DNA of 64,000 bases from Linderina pennispora (GCF_002104995.1 NW_024468263.1:310001-374000); one strand, 5' to 3'; counted from the first letter of the stretch, positions 10,552 through 21,990 are shown. Numbers and translations: made by a program. Notes: generated from the letters alone by a model not told the origin.

Positions 10552-12243
10552 CTAGTACAGGAACTCCATCCCATGTTCCATTCCCAAAAGTCTCCTCATG
10601 GGGCGTGACCGCATCGCACAGCGCCTGAACTCGTCGTCGCTGGAGCAGGCGCCAGCGCGAACCAGCTCCCTGACGATCTCGACCCAGCCGGCTCTGGCTG
10701 CCGCGCGCAACGCCAGGATCCCGCTCTGGCCCGACACATCGGCGCCCTCGCCGATCAGCAGACGGACAACATCCAGATGGCCGCCACGCGCAGCATTCCG
10801 CAGCGGACATTCTTCCCCCACATGCACATTCGCCTGGGCATTAACCAGTAGTCGTATGGTCTCCAGGTGCCCGCACTCGGCAGCCTCGCACAGGGCCTCG
10901 TCCTTGCTCACGTGTGCGCCATATGCAAGCAATATTGCTGCAATCCGGGTGGACCCGCGCGAGCACGCGTAAACCAGGGGACGGCCGTTGCGCGCATCTG
11001 CGTTGGCTCCGCGGGCCAGCAATAGCCGCACCAGACCAATGTGTGTTGTCGGAGAAGATGGCGTCAGCTTGTCGTGATAGCTGGTTGAGCCACTGGCGGG
11101 ATTGGTAGGGGTTGCCACTACCGATGACATGGCAGTAGCAGCAGGCGAGAGCACGCTGCCCGACTGCGAGGCATACCGCGAAGCTTGCGCCTGGTTACGG
11201 TACCGGCGCGGCTGGCGCGGCATCATTGACGGAGACAGAGGGCCCGCATTTCTGATCGCTGGCGAGTCATACAGCGGCCCATTGCTGGGCACGCCCGCAT
11301 AGGAGAACTTTAGTAGGTGCGCACGCGACATTGGTCTATCTAAATCACTACAGTAGTCTCTCAGCGGCGGCGGCTTTGGGAACTCGCCATCGCCCTTGTA
11401 GCATGCCGTCAGCAGGCTGCTATTGTCCATGGCCTGCGGGTCGGCACCAGCCTCAAGCAGGCATGTCACACACTCCATGTTTGCGTCGCCGACCAGCACC
11501 GCCGACCGCAATGCCTTGACGTGGTCGGCCATGACGCTGGCGCCATTAGCAATCAGCATCTTCACCACAGCCGTCTGCATATGCGTCGCCGCGAGCACCA
11601 GAGGCTCGCCATCAAGAACATTGACGTCAGCACCGGCCTGCAGCAGCGCACGCACCACGCCTGTGAACCCCATGCCGCAGGCAATTCTCAGGGCCTCATC
11701 GTCATCGGCATGCACATCGATAAGGTGCTGCATGCGCCTGCACAAGTGCTCACTCCGGATATTAACTGCAGCTGACCCGCGCCAGTTCTCCAGCCCGCCG
11801 CTGCTTTCCTCAAACAGCATCTCGGGGCATTCCCGCAGCACCTGCCGCGTGCCGTCTGCCGTGTCAATGCTGTGCAGACACATTCGTAGGACCTTTTGCA
11901 CTATCACTGTCCAGCCGTGCGAGCACGCAAACCGAAATATCCACTGGTCGTCGGCTCGCGGGTCGGCTCCCAGGTTCAGCAGCAAAAGCACGATGTCCTG
12001 GCGTATCAGCTGGGGGCGCCGGCCATGCAATCCCAGTTTGCCATCCAGCACGCGGTGGCGGCCAAATTCTGCCAGGTAGTAGTGCGCCCGTACCGCCATC
12101 GATTGCGACACTTGGTAGAAACATCGCGAGACCTGGGCCAGCGACGGCCACTGCGCGAACACGAATATCTGGCACAGAATGTCAAATGGCAGGGCTTTGT
12201 CGAGGGCTCTACTGCCTGGGGAGCCGCTGTATTTGTAGGACAT
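10552..12243 (-). CDS. Ankyrin-repeat protein with F-box-like N-terminus
   Basis: 563 aa from an ATG at 12243. Residues about 17-50 (ALPFDILCQIFVFAQWPSLA, then VSRCFYQVS) fit a degenerate F-box, suggesting a substrate adaptor of an SCF-type ligase. Ankyrin repeats follow in two blocks: about residues 85-285 and 400-545, with typical pieces such as GFTGVVRALLQAGADVN, GHLETIRLLVNAQANV and GHLDVVRLLIGEGADV. A Pro/Ser-rich linker of about 110 residues separates the blocks. About eight to ten repeats in all. Intact, no introns. The F-box call is an inference from spacing of hydrophobic residues; the ankyrin call is firm. Confidence 0.88.
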   Translation of the reverse strand: MSYKYSGSPGSRALDKALPFDILCQIFVFAQWPSLAQVSRCFYQVSQSMAVRAHYYLAEFGRHRVLDGKLGLHGRRPQLIRQDIVLLLLNLGADPRADDQWIFRFACSHGWTVIVQKVLRMCLHSIDTADGTRQVLRECPEMLFEESSGGLENWRGSAAVNIRSEHLCRRMQHLIDVHADDDEALRIACGMGFTGVVRALLQAGADVNVLDGEPLVLAATHMQTAVVKMLIANGASVMADHVKALRSAVLVGDANMECVTCLLEAGADPQAMDNSSLLTACYKGDGEFPKPPPLRDYCSDLDRPMSRAHLLKFSYAGVPSNGPLYDSPAIRNAGPLSPSMMPRQPRRYRNQAQASRYASQSGSVLSPAATAMSSVVATPTNPASGSTSYHDKLTPSSPTTHIGLVRLLLARGANADARNGRPLVYACSRGSTRIAAILLAYGAHVSKDEALCEAAECGHLETIRLLVNAQANVHVGEECPLRNAARGGHLDVVRLLIGEGADVSGQSGILALRAAARAGWVEIVRELVRAGACSSDDEFRRCAMRSRPMRRLLGMEHGMEFLY

Positions 12244-12409
12244 TAGAAATTCACAAGGGGCATTTGGAAGGAAGCAGAGTGGAATTTACAAAAAGGGCAA
12301 GACAAGAGCAATTAAATGAGCGAAGGAGATAAAAGAGCGGGAGGGCATGGCTGCAAGGGAGGGTGCGGGACAAGGCTGATTGGCGTGCCTGCTGGAAGGC
12401 GTAGTGCCT

Positions 12410-14818
12410 TCACTCATCATCGTCAGAGTCAAAGTCACACAGTTCAAAGTCAATCCTTGTTCGGCCCAGCGCACGAGGCTCGGTCTCCATGCTGGCCCAC
12501 CAGAACGGCTCCTTGTCGCCCACCACCGTGCTGCTGCTGCTCGCCGCCCGGACACCAGCAGCCGGCTTTGGGATAGTCAGGCTAGGCAGACCCTGGCGTC
12601 CATGCTGCAGCTTCGCCGCGCTGCCACCACCAGGCCGGCTACCCGAAAACGAGCCGGGCCCCGCCAGCAGCTCGCCCGCCTGTTTCCCCACCGAGCTGAC
12701 CATCGGCGCAACCTCCGGCGGCGTCAAGCACACCTTGACAATGGTCCGGTCGATCCTATTCGCCTGGCGCTCAATGTCCACCAGCGAGGGCGCAGCCGCG
12801 TCGCACTCGGCCATCTTGCGCACCCCTGCCGTATTGGTCGCAGCCGAATAGTCGACTACCTCGTAGATGTGCAGCTGCCGGGCTCCCTTGGCGGATGCGC
12901 GCACCAGCGCCAGAAGCAAATACGCCGGGGCTTGGCCGCCGTCCCATGTGGCCGACGGCGGCGGGCTCAGTGGCGATACCGGCGAGGTCGGCGCACTGCC
13001 GGGCTGCAGGAACTTGAGCTTGCCCGTGATCTGCCCGAAGAACTTGCTGACCATGATCAGCGGGTCGGGCGACTGCGGCTCTGGCGATGCCAGGGTTGTG
13101 GTTGCCAGGCTGTTGACCAGCGGAGCCAGCTTTGCTGCCTGGCTGTCGCTGCGTTTCCGCGGAGCCGCCGACGCCAGCACGCTGCGGCAGGCATGGACGA
13201 CGCGCGCCGCCGCCCTTCTCTGTCTGATCCGCGTCGTCTCGGCAAGCAGCTGCGGCATGTCGAGCTCCTCGATGTGTCGCGGCAGACATTGCAGGAAGCC
13301 AATGCACTGCTCAAAGTCCATCGACAGAAGCCGCCCCCGGACCGCCAGCAGCACGGCGGTGAAAAAGTCAAACAGAAAGCCCAACTCGCTGCAGTCCTCG
13401 TCATCGCCCGATGCGCTCTGCTGCACACGCACATTGCAGTCAAGTCTGCCTGCGGAAAAGTTCACCGACCGGAACTGCTCCGGGTGGATCAGCTCCTCGG
13501 TCCCCTCGCACGCTGGCTGCAGTGCTCTGGTCACCTCGCGGTCGAGCAGAAACTCGGCTTCGAGCCTGCTGTCGTCGCTCTGGCTTTGGTCGGCTTCAGG
13601 CTGCTGCTGGGCCGCCGTCAGCCGTGCCCGATTCGACATCAGCGCATCCCACAGCAACAGGACATCGGGCAGGGCAAACTCGCGCGCCCCCCACACCAGC
13701 AGCCAGCGCAGCGCAAAGTGCTCGGGCTGGATCCCCAGGCCCTCCAGCTTTGCCCACAGCTGCCGGTCCGCTGCCCGCACGCAGCTGACCCACCAGTACT
13801 TTAGTGTGTGCTGCAGGCCGCCGGTACCGCCTGTCAATAGCATCGGCACCTCGGGCGACGTTGGCCGCGGCGGACTGCGCATGCCTGCGTTTTGCACCGA
13901 ATGCATAGCGGCCACATATGACACAGCGCTGCCCGCCATCAGCGCTGCCGCCAGCACGTCTCCGTGCTGCACTTTTTGTGGCCGGGCTTCCTCTGTCTTG
14001 GGGGCAGCCAGCGTACTGTCCATGGCAGTAATAAACATATCCAGATGCACACCGCGCAGCGCCAGAATAAACAAATGGAACGCATCCGCCTCGCAATCGG
14101 CATGCGAGTACCCAGAGACCTTCTGCTGGCTCCCCGCCAAGACATAGTAGAGCGGCGCCAGAATCTCGTTCATGCCCTGCGCGTAGCCGGCGCCGCGATT
14201 GAACTTTGCGTGCACATATAGAATCCGCGCCATCGCCTCCTCGTGCGATGCTGCGCTCCGTCCCAACCACCCACTGCCATCTGTGTTGCCACTGACCGTC
14301 GCGCTGCCCATGACGTTGGCGACCTTTTCGCCCAGCGACTTCTTCAGATGCTCGACCTGCCACGTCAGCGAGCTCTGCACCGAGTCGCTGCGGTAAATGC
14401 TGCCTCGAGGCATCCCGTCTAGCGACTCCGAGCTGCTGACTGCTGTGCGATCACTGATGTTTGTCCCACACCGCGAGGTATTGTCTGCCGGATTGTCCAT
14501 ACTGTTGTGGAACAGCGCAATGTCGGGCATCGTCCGATCCACGTCCACGCGAATCTGCGCTGCCAGCCGCGCTGACTCCTCAGTCGAAGCAATATCTGAC
14601 ATGACCTCGTAGTAGGAGCGACGGTGCTCGCCAAGCACCTGGGTCCACCGTGAACGCTCGCGGGGAAGGTACCCGAGAAGCAGCTGCCAGCAGAGCGCAC
14701 GCAGCCCAGGCACCTCGGGGATGCCGCGGAAGCACAGGCTCGAGAGCTGCTGCAGGTCCAGGCGTGGCTTGCTTGAGCTGAACAGCACGTCGTCAAACTC
14801 GACAAGCCTAAGATACAT
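12410..14818 (-). CDS. TBC-domain Rab GTPase-activating protein (TBC1D13-like)
   Basis: 802 aa from an ATG at 14818. The start (RLVEFDDVLFSSSKPRLDLQ, then CFRGIPEVPGLRALCWQLLL) and architecture match the TBC1D13 group. The catalytic dual fingers are present: the arginine finger in IRVDVDRTMPD (about residue 93) and the glutamine finger in GYAQGMNEILAPLYY (about residue 215), so GAP activity is expected. The TBC core is interrupted by long Ser/Gly inserts and ends near residue 470 (FALRWLLVWGAREFALPDVL). The C-terminal third is low-complexity, ending in an acidic DFDSDDDE tail. The target Rab cannot be told from sequence. No frame break over 2.4 kb. Confidence 0.9.
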   Translation of the reverse strand: MYLRLVEFDDVLFSSSKPRLDLQQLSSLCFRGIPEVPGLRALCWQLLLGYLPRERSRWTQVLGEHRRSYYEVMSDIASTEESARLAAQIRVDVDRTMPDIALFHNSMDNPADNTSRCGTNISDRTAVSSSESLDGMPRGSIYRSDSVQSSLTWQVEHLKKSLGEKVANVMGSATVSGNTDGSGWLGRSAASHEEAMARILYVHAKFNRGAGYAQGMNEILAPLYYVLAGSQQKVSGYSHADCEADAFHLFILALRGVHLDMFITAMDSTLAAPKTEEARPQKVQHGDVLAAALMAGSAVSYVAAMHSVQNAGMRSPPRPTSPEVPMLLTGGTGGLQHTLKYWWVSCVRAADRQLWAKLEGLGIQPEHFALRWLLVWGAREFALPDVLLLWDALMSNRARLTAAQQQPEADQSQSDDSRLEAEFLLDREVTRALQPACEGTEELIHPEQFRSVNFSAGRLDCNVRVQQSASGDDEDCSELGFLFDFFTAVLLAVRGRLLSMDFEQCIGFLQCLPRHIEELDMPQLLAETTRIRQRRAAARVVHACRSVLASAAPRKRSDSQAAKLAPLVNSLATTTLASPEPQSPDPLIMVSKFFGQITGKLKFLQPGSAPTSPVSPLSPPPSATWDGGQAPAYLLLALVRASAKGARQLHIYEVVDYSAATNTAGVRKMAECDAAAPSLVDIERQANRIDRTIVKVCLTPPEVAPMVSSVGKQAGELLAGPGSFSGSRPGGGSAAKLQHGRQGLPSLTIPKPAAGVRAASSSSTVVGDKEPFWWASMETEPRALGRTRIDFELCDFDSDDDE

Positions 14819-15473
14819 GGACTATTATAAGCGTGAGGGATGTGCGTGTAAAAAAGCGGTGTAGATAGCTAGTGAAGAAGAGTGCCCAAGGATGTCTGCA
14901 AATAAAAAGGAGAAAAAGAAAGCGCAATGCAGCCCTGAGAGGGGTTTGTGCAGAGCGCTTTGCTGGGATAAAAGCATTCCGCCTTTCAGGGACCACGGGC
15001 CCACTGTAAACCGGTTTTCACTATATCGCCTACCTCTTTTCAAGCACTATTGATGTCATTGACGATTTGTGTGTATAAAAGTACAATATTAGAGACGCGT
15101 GTAACTGCGAGGAGTAGAAAGGGAAGGGGATAATGGCTGTTTTTAAGCTTGTCTAATAATTGCGGTGGAGGGAGGAAAGAAAGGGAGGAAAACCACAAAC
15201 TGTCCGCCATCAGCGCAAGCTGCGCCTCTGCCTGCACGGGCGTCTGGCAAAGAATATGCGAGGCAGGCAGCGCAGCACAGTCTGGTGCACAGCAGGCAAT
15301 GGCTGGCACTCTGTTGCAACCCCACCTCCACTGGACCCCTCGTCACGTGTCGTTGTGACCACAACTGGCAGCCCAAGGGACCAACCAGGGGAGCCTCTTT
15401 TGCTCTTTGACTCTTCACTGCCAAACCTTCCACTTCAGGCCTTCCTGTACATAAATTGTTGAAGATTCCCAGA
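14819..15473. other. Divergent promoter region
   Basis: About 650 bases between the TBC gene (leftward) and YPI1 (rightward). Holds both 5' UTRs and promoters; a CACGTG E-box-like site lies near 15343. No gene or repeat recognised. Confidence 0.5.
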
Positions 15474-15950
15474 ATGCCGTCGCCAGCCACGCTCCAAAAC
15501 ACCCGCCCGACCGCCGCCAACGAGCACGCCAGCAGCAGCGAGTCCAGTTCGCGCGCCAGCCCCGCCCTCAGCAGCCTGGCAGGCTCCCGCACACGCATGC
15601 TGGGCGGCCCCGGTACGCCCTCGCACGGGTCGCGCACAATGGTTATATCGACGAGCTCGCGCGAGGAGTCGCCCGAGGGGATCCTGCATCTGCGCGGCCA
15701 CGAGCGACGTTCTCCGGCAAGCAACCGGGTGCAGTGGACCGACGACACGGTTGACAACGAGCACATGGGGAAGAAGAAGTCGAAGGTCTGCTGCATTTTC
15801 CGGAAGCAGCGGCAGTTTGGCGAGTCGGACTCGGAGAGCAGCAGCGGCGAGTCTGATGACGATGGGCCGAACGAGTACGAGCGCATGCCCAGGCACAAGC
15901 CCAGGGGCAAGCACAGCCACCATCATCACAGCGGCGAGTGCCAGCACTAG
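15474..15950 (+). CDS. YPI1: Protein phosphatase 1 regulator, Ypi1/PPP1R11 family
   Basis: 158 aa. The family core is unmistakable: [20 protein letters not shown], an RVxW/RVxF PP1-docking motif followed by the conserved DxxVDNE and basic box, then [19 protein letters not shown]. The protein binds the PP1 catalytic subunit in the nucleus, where in yeast it controls Glc7 activity and localisation. The N-terminal 75 residues are Ser/Arg-rich and disordered; the C-terminus is His-rich ([12 protein letters not shown]). First in-frame ATG is at 15474. Confidence 0.93.
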   Translation: MPSPATLQNTRPTAANEHASSSESSSRASPALSSLAGSRTRMLGGPGTPSHGSRTMVISTSSREESPEGILHLRGHERRSPASNRVQWTDDTVDNEHMGKKKSKVCCIFRKQRQFGESDSESSSGESDDDGPNEYERMPRHKPRGKHSHHHHSGECQH

Positions 15951-16688
15951 CGCGTGATCACGGCAAATCGATTAAGGGAATCTGCACTCGACAGTGTATG
16001 GCTGGACGACTCCGTCTGCTGCATGCGTGGAAGCCTTCAGCAATAGCAGAATCGCGATGCCAGCCTGATTTGTGCTGGCGTTAATGCCCAAGAATAGCTT
16101 CTTAGAAAGCGCCAAAACTGCCCTCCCCAACACCAACCAGGAAATCACCTTGCATGCACGACAGATGCGCATACGCACGCAACTAGTTGGCTCAAGCTGG
16201 CTCGTAAAGCAGCGAAATAAAACAGCAAAGAAAACAACAAAGAAAACAGCAAAAAAAAACAGCAAAGAAAACAGCAAGTTCAACTGTATGAATGATCCGC
16301 AATGTACATGCAGGATAATGGCAACTCCTTCACCCTAGCTGTCTTTGTAAGCTGCCTTTTTCTCGCGATTTCCCGAGTGTCGCGTCTCTCGCTAATGCCA
16401 GCGCAAATTGGGAGGACTGTCCTCGAATGCCAACAGCTGGTGATCCCCTGTCCCCCGGCTTACGCAAAAGGGTGCCTCACAACCCCGACTCGCACGCTCC
16501 CCCGATGTCCGTCCGTAGCCGCTCTGCTGTGAGCAATGTCCGACCAGTTCTCTGAGGCATATTGTCGTGCAGCAAAAATGTCTCTTATAAAGCACATGGG
16601 TATCCTGCAGTCCATTATTTCTGCAACATCCCTCTGCATCCCCACCCTCCTCCCTGCTATATCTCCGCCTATTACCTACTACCTATAA
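15951..16688. other. Intergenic region with A-rich minisatellite
   Basis: About 740 bases between YPI1 and the first multicopper oxidase. Holds the 12-base tandem repeat at 16219-16278, listed separately. No coding frame or RNA gene recognised. Confidence 0.5.
16219..16278. repeat. Minisatellite, five copies of a 12-base A-rich unit
   Basis: Five imperfect head-to-tail copies of AAAACAGCAAAG (units of 12, 12, 12, 13 and 11 bases). It sits in the YPI1 3' flank, in no gene. Confidence 0.9.
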
Positions 16689-18314
16689 ATGCGTCTTTCG
16701 AGCTGCATTCTCCTTTTTGCTGCCGCAGTGCAAGCAAAGCGAGTTGTCCACAACTGGGACATCACCTACTTGAACACCAGCCGCGGCCTGGACCAGGCGC
16801 CGAAGCGCGGCATCACTGTCAATGGAAAGTTCCCGCTGCCCATTGTCGAAGCCGAAGTCGGTGACCTTCTGGTGCTCAATGTCCACAACTCGCTCGACGT
16901 GCCCACTTCTCTGCATGCCCATGGTATCTACCAGCATGGCACCAACTACTACGATGGTGTTGGCATGTTCACCGAGTGCTCAATTGCCCCCGGCAGCAAC
17001 TTCACGTACGAGATCCCCCTGAAGCAGTCAGGAACCCATTGGATCCATGGACACACAGCCGAGCAGAACTTTGACGGACTGCGCACGCCCCTCATCATCC
17101 GTGACCCCCGGGAGCGCTGGGACTACGATGACGAGTACTTGTTTGTGCTTGAGGACTGGTCGCCATGGACCATGCAGCAGTCAATGGATTTCCTGCTGAA
17201 ACCGAACCTGGCCGGCCTGCCCCTCAACCCGCCGCCCCACGGCCTCATCAACGGAGTCAATGGCACGCTTACCAAGCCCATCAAATTTGAGCCTGGAAAG
17301 ACCTACCGCATTCGCCTTCTCCCGATGACCAGTTTCCCGAACCTCGAGTTTGTCATTGACGACCACGACCTGATTCTGTACGAAATCGATGGCGTGCGCA
17401 CAAAGCCCAAGACGCTGAAGACCATCCGTGTTACCCCTGGACAGCGCGCCTCGGTGCTGGTCAAGGCAAAGCGGTCAAGGTCGAACAACTACTCGTACCA
17501 TGTCACCATGAACTCGCCGGGAACGCCTGTGCTCGCTGGTGCCCTGCCATTCACATTCAATGGCACTGTCGAGTACGACCCCAAGGCGCCGCTGGCTCCC
17601 ACCACTGTGATTCCGTCTGAGGAGTTCGATGAGCTCACCGCCGAGTCGCTCGACTACCTGCCAGCGCTCCAGACCGACCGCTCACTCTTCATGAACGCCA
17701 CGTGGGGATTCACGCCAGACGTCGTCCTGTACGATACCTTCGACTATGTTGAGTTCCGCGCACCCAAGGTCCCAACACTGTTCAGCGCACTGACCATGGG
17801 TGACAAGGCCAAGAACCCGCTCGTCTACGGCCCACAGACAAATGCCAGGGTGCTAAAATACAACGAGGTCATTGAAATAGTCCTGTTCAGTACCTCGATT
17901 GCACCCCATCCCATTCCACCTCCACGGCCACACGTTCCAGGTCATTGAGCGTGGCATGCTTCATGATGTCAACGGAACCACCCGCCGCACCGTCCCCAGC
18001 TATGGCTTCTCGCCTCTTCGCCGCTGATACTGTGTTCCTTGGTCCATTCCAGTATGTTGTGATTCGCTTCCGCGCCGACAATCCGGGTGTGTGGCTCTTC
18101 CACTGCCACATGGACTGGCACAGCCCGAATCTCCGTAGTGTATTTGTTTCTGCGCCTGATGTCATGCAGAGGACACTGAGGGTCCCGCAGTCAGTTCTTG
18201 ACCAGTGCCGCATTCCAGGGTATTCCGACCAGCGGAAACGTGGTTGGTAGAAATGACTACAACATCGACGGTGCGCCAATCCTTCCTGCACTCCTAGCCA
18301 GCCCTCCTCACTAA
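16689..18314 (+). CDS. Secreted multicopper oxidase 1 (Fet3/laccase-like), three one-base shifts near the 3' end
   Basis: First of a tandem pair. Signal peptide MRLSSCILLFAAAVQAKR, then three cupredoxin domains. Copper ligand sites: SLHAHGIYQHG and HWIHGHTAEQN in domain 1; the HPFHLHGH site and WLFHCHMDWH in domain 3. The frame is open to 17948, but from there the domain-3 copper sites are reached only by three +1 shifts, near 17910-17912 (CC read as CCC inside HPFH), at 18025 (extra T), and near 18218-18220 (GG as GGG). Removing three bases gives 1623 nt, 540 aa, in line with its neighbour. Overall pattern is closest to Fet3-type ferroxidases (APKVPTLFSALTMGD), but no C-terminal membrane anchor is seen, so a secreted ferroxidase or laccase is likely. 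The shifts may be sequence errors. Confidence 0.85.
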
Positions 18315-19105
18315 GGGCGCTGGCCTCATTACAATAGACGCACACATTGTTGATTAGTGATTGCAGATGTGATACAAATGGCAATAAATAGCAGCATCAC
18401 AAATAATCTATTAACGTATTGAGTATATGTACCATGTACCACACGAAGGTATTAGCTCCTCAAATGCGCAGATCTCTGCTGCAGACTGATTCCATTTGGG
18501 TGAGCCATCAACCAACATACTATAATATGATAGAGCTGCTGACAATTCTGCCATTTAGATATGTGCATTGTCCATTTTGTTGTCTGTCTCTTGCCATTTC
18601 TGCTGATGCATTGTGCTTGTATTGAGTATGTTGGGACCAATTGTCAGCTAAAAAAGAATGGCACGGTATATGTGATGCAGACACCTGATACACAGTCTAG
18701 CGGCATCAGGCGTAGTCATTTGGCGGAGTTGCCGACTGTTGTCTGCAGCCAGTAGTGGAAAATGTTGAGTACAAGACATTTGTGAATGCGATAAGCATGA
18801 TGTGCCCAACACCATTGGACACAAGAAATGCCAACCACATTGATGCAGACCGAAGCACAATTCTAATCTCAACCAAACCAATGCAGCGTGGCGATGAGTT
18901 CCTTGGTGCAATCTATCGTGCCATTTCTCCCTCTGCCTTTTTGTGTTTTCAATTGTTCTAAGCATGCCACCAGAATTCTGCAAGGCATGGGCTGGGCCCG
19001 AGATAGGGTATATAAAGCAGCAGACATCTGACATGCATTCTTATTTCAACGCATCTCAGACCCACACTTTCATTCGTCTACTTCATTCATCTCATCATTC
19101 CTGTA
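18315..19105. other. Intergenic region between the tandem oxidases
   Basis: About 790 bases of A/T-rich sequence with the 3' flank of oxidase 1 and the promoter of oxidase 2. No gene recognised. Confidence 0.5.
19009..19017 (+). promoter_or_regulatory. TATA box of multicopper oxidase 2
   Basis: TATATAAAG, about 90 bases upstream of the oxidase 2 ATG, at a usual TATA distance for a short 5' UTR. Confidence 0.6.
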
Positions 19106-20754
19106 ATGCGTATTTCAAACAGCATTGTCCTTTTCGCTGCTGCTGCTGCTTGTGCTGCACAGGCCAAACAAGTTGTCCATGACTGGGACATTTGCTTATC
19201 TCACTACCAGCCGTGGCCTGGACCAGGCGCCTAAGCGTGGCATCACTGTCAACGGAAAGTTCCCTCTGCCTGTTGTCGAAGCTGAAATAGGTGATTTACT
19301 TGTTCTCAACGTTCACAACTCGCTCGATGTGCCCACTTCTCTGCATGCTCATGGCATCTTTCAGCGCGGCACCAACTATTATGACGGCCCCTCCATGATC
19401 ACAGAGTGCTCAATTGCTCCAGGAAGCAACTTTACGTATGAAATCCCCCTGAAGCAGTCAGGAACATACTGGATCCATGGACACACAGCCGGGCAGAACT
19501 TTGACGGACTCCGCACGCCCCTCATCATTCGTGATCCAGCCGAATCCGGGGACTACGATGGCGAGTACCTGTTTACGCTTGAGGACTGGTCGCCGTGGAC
19601 CATCCAGCAGTCACTGGATTTCTTGCTGCAGCCCCGCCAAACTGGTCTGCCCCTTGATCCGCCGCCCCATGGTCTAGTCAATGGTTTCAATGGGGAATCA
19701 GACAAAGCCGATCAGATTCGAGCCTGGAAAGACCTACCGCATCCGCCTTGTCCCGATGACCGGCTTCCCAGCCATGGAGTTTTCTATCGATGACCACGAG
19801 CTGATACTGTATGAAATCGACGGTGCCCGCACGAAACCTAAGACTCTGAGGACTATTCGTATGACTCCTGGCGAGCGTGCCTCGGTGCTGGTCAAGGCCA
19901 AGGAAACCAAGGACAGAAACTATTCCTATCATGTCAGCATGGTTACTCCCCGTGCTCCGGTAATTCCTGGATCCTTGCCGTCTATCTATAACGGTACTGT
20001 TGAGTACGACGCCAAGGCGCCGCTAGTTCCGACCACCCAGGTCCTGTCAGAGGAGTTCGATGAACTCACTACCGAGTCACTTGACTATCTGCCAGCGCTT
20101 AAGCCCGATCGTTCGCTTTTCAAGAACGCGACCCTGGGGTACACCTCAGCTGCTGTTGTCTACGATACTTTTGATCTCATTGAATACCGCGACCCCAAGG
20201 TCCCAGCAATTTTCAGTGCCTTGACCATGGGCGAGATGGCCAGAAACCCGCTCATCTATGGCCCGCAGACCAATACCGAGGTCTTCCAGCTGGATGAGGT
20301 CGTCGAGATCGTCATATTTAGCACGTCCAATGCCCCACACATGTTCCACCTTCACGGCCACATGTTCCAGGTTATCGAGCGCGGTCAGGTCAATGATACC
20401 GCTGGAACCACCCGCCGCACTGTCCCCAGCCATGGCTTCTCACCTCTTCTCCGTGACACTGTCTTTGTGACCCCATTCACATATGTGGTGATTCGCTTCC
20501 GTGCGGATAACCCAGGCGCCTGGCTCTTCCACTGCCACCTGGATTGGCATACACCCAACCTTCGTAGCGTGTTTGTCACTGCGCCCGATGTCATGCAGAG
20601 GACACTGAAGGTCCCGCAGTCTGTTCTGGACCAGTGCCACATCCAGGGTATTCCAACTAGCGGTAACGTGGTTGGAAGGCCCAGCTACGACATCGATGGT
20701 GCACCTGTTCTCCCTGATCTCCTGCCCAACCCATCCTCCGCTTTAGTGGCTTGA
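19106..20754 (+). CDS. Secreted multicopper oxidase 2 (Fet3/laccase-like), two one-base shifts near the 5' end
   Basis: Tandem paralog of the gene at 16689. ATG at 19106 gives a signal peptide (MRISNSIVLFAAAAACAAQA) and the same KQVVHDWDI start. Two +1 shifts: at 19191-19193 (ATT read as ATTT) and at 19692-19695 (GGG as GGGG). Without them the gene is 1647 nt, 548 aa. All copper sites are readable, including APHMFHLHGHMFQVIER and WLFHCHLDWHTPNL, where the position of the type-1 copper axial residue is Leu, consistent with a fairly high redox potential. No membrane anchor at the C-terminus. Likely oxidises Fe(II), Cu(I) or phenolics outside the cell. Confidence 0.87.
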
Positions 20755-21006
20755 CAGACAGGCCAATTGTGATCTTTAGGGATACTTTCCACACGCTGTT
20801 TTGAAAACTAATTAGAGAAATATGATGCGGTTAACCCAATTTCTATATGGCATAGCTGCTATATATGAATTACCAGAAATCCATGGCCCAACCCATTTCC
20901 TTAATGTATCACATGTAGTGTTTATCAATCAATAGTTGAAAATTGCAGCTCAAGCTGTTGGAATCAAACGCGCACTTTTCTCGAACACACAAATTGTATC
21001 AGAATA

Positions 21007-21945
21007 ATGGATGTTGACATAGACGATAGCGAGGCAATAGCCCAACGTCGGCTGCTGCGGCAAGATTACCGCAATCTACTGACCAGTGCAACTGCGCGCA
21101 AGAAAGAGTACCTTGAAGGTAATACGGACCTTCTACTGCAGGACCTGGAGCGGGCCAATATGCTATTCGGCACAGTCAACAGCACCAGCGAGGGCGTCCT
21201 GGACTCGCAATTCCTGATCCTGTCTGCTGACATCAGCGCGCAGAAGGCACATCAAATGCGCATCGACAGCGCCGCATTCGACTCGCTCGAGTATGTCGAA
21301 AAACTGCGCGAGACATTGTACGGCACCGACGCTGACATGCAGCAGATGACCGGCAAGCAGCCAGATTGGGCGAAACTAGGCGAGGTTGCTGCCAAGTTCA
21401 CACGCAAAGCCCCGCGGTTCAGCTATATTTACGGGCCGCTGATGGCTGAGGTTAAGCACAGGAAGCGCACAGTGCAGCAGCGCGGGCGTCGAAATGGGCG
21501 GGCCGACCAGTCACAGGTGGCGAGCATTGAAACTATGGAGGCCGGAGACATCAAGAAGCAGGAGAACCAGACGACAAAGCTGGTGCGCAAGGTGCACAAG
21601 ATCTTGACCGAGGTTGGGCCCATTAATCTGTTCAAGCTGGTCATCAACCCACAGTCGTTTGCGCAGTCAGTGGAGAACATATTCTATGTGTCGTTTCTTA
21701 TTCGCGACGGCAAGGCCTTTATCGACGACCAGTCGGGCCAGCCCATGATAGAGGCGTGCGAGCCGCCACAGCAGAACGACTATGAGCAGGGGCTTTCCAA
21801 GCGGCAGCTGATCTTTAGCCTGGAGTATGCGTCGTGGAAGGAGATTATTGAGGTGTACAAAATCGTCAACTGCGCCATTCCATCTCGCAAGACCAAGATC
21901 GGTCCCGACGGGATGTCTCAGATTTCGTCGCAGGTTCCTCTGTGA
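21007..21945 (+). CDS. NSE4: Smc5-Smc6 complex kleisin Nse4
   Basis: 312 aa. Bridges the Smc5 and Smc6 heads in the DNA-repair SMC complex. The N-terminal helical part (residues about 15-110; RQDYRNLLTSATARKKEYLE) fits the Nse4 neck-binding domain. The C-terminal winged-helix domain carries the family signature NPQSFAQSVENIFYVSFLIR with RDGKAFI, then QLIFSLEYASWKEIIEVY. A basic, glutamine-rich linker lies between. Intact, intronless, start at the only sensible ATG. Confidence 0.93.
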   Translation: MDVDIDDSEAIAQRRLLRQDYRNLLTSATARKKEYLEGNTDLLLQDLERANMLFGTVNSTSEGVLDSQFLILSADISAQKAHQMRIDSAAFDSLEYVEKLRETLYGTDADMQQMTGKQPDWAKLGEVAAKFTRKAPRFSYIYGPLMAEVKHRKRTVQQRGRRNGRADQSQVASIETMEAGDIKKQENQTTKLVRKVHKILTEVGPINLFKLVINPQSFAQSVENIFYVSFLIRDGKAFIDDQSGQPMIEACEPPQQNDYEQGLSKRQLIFSLEYASWKEIIEVYKIVNCAIPSRKTKIGPDGMSQISSQVPL

Positions 21946-21990
21946 AAGCCAGTGGCCCGATGCTGTCATTAGCTGTTGAATAAATGTTTG

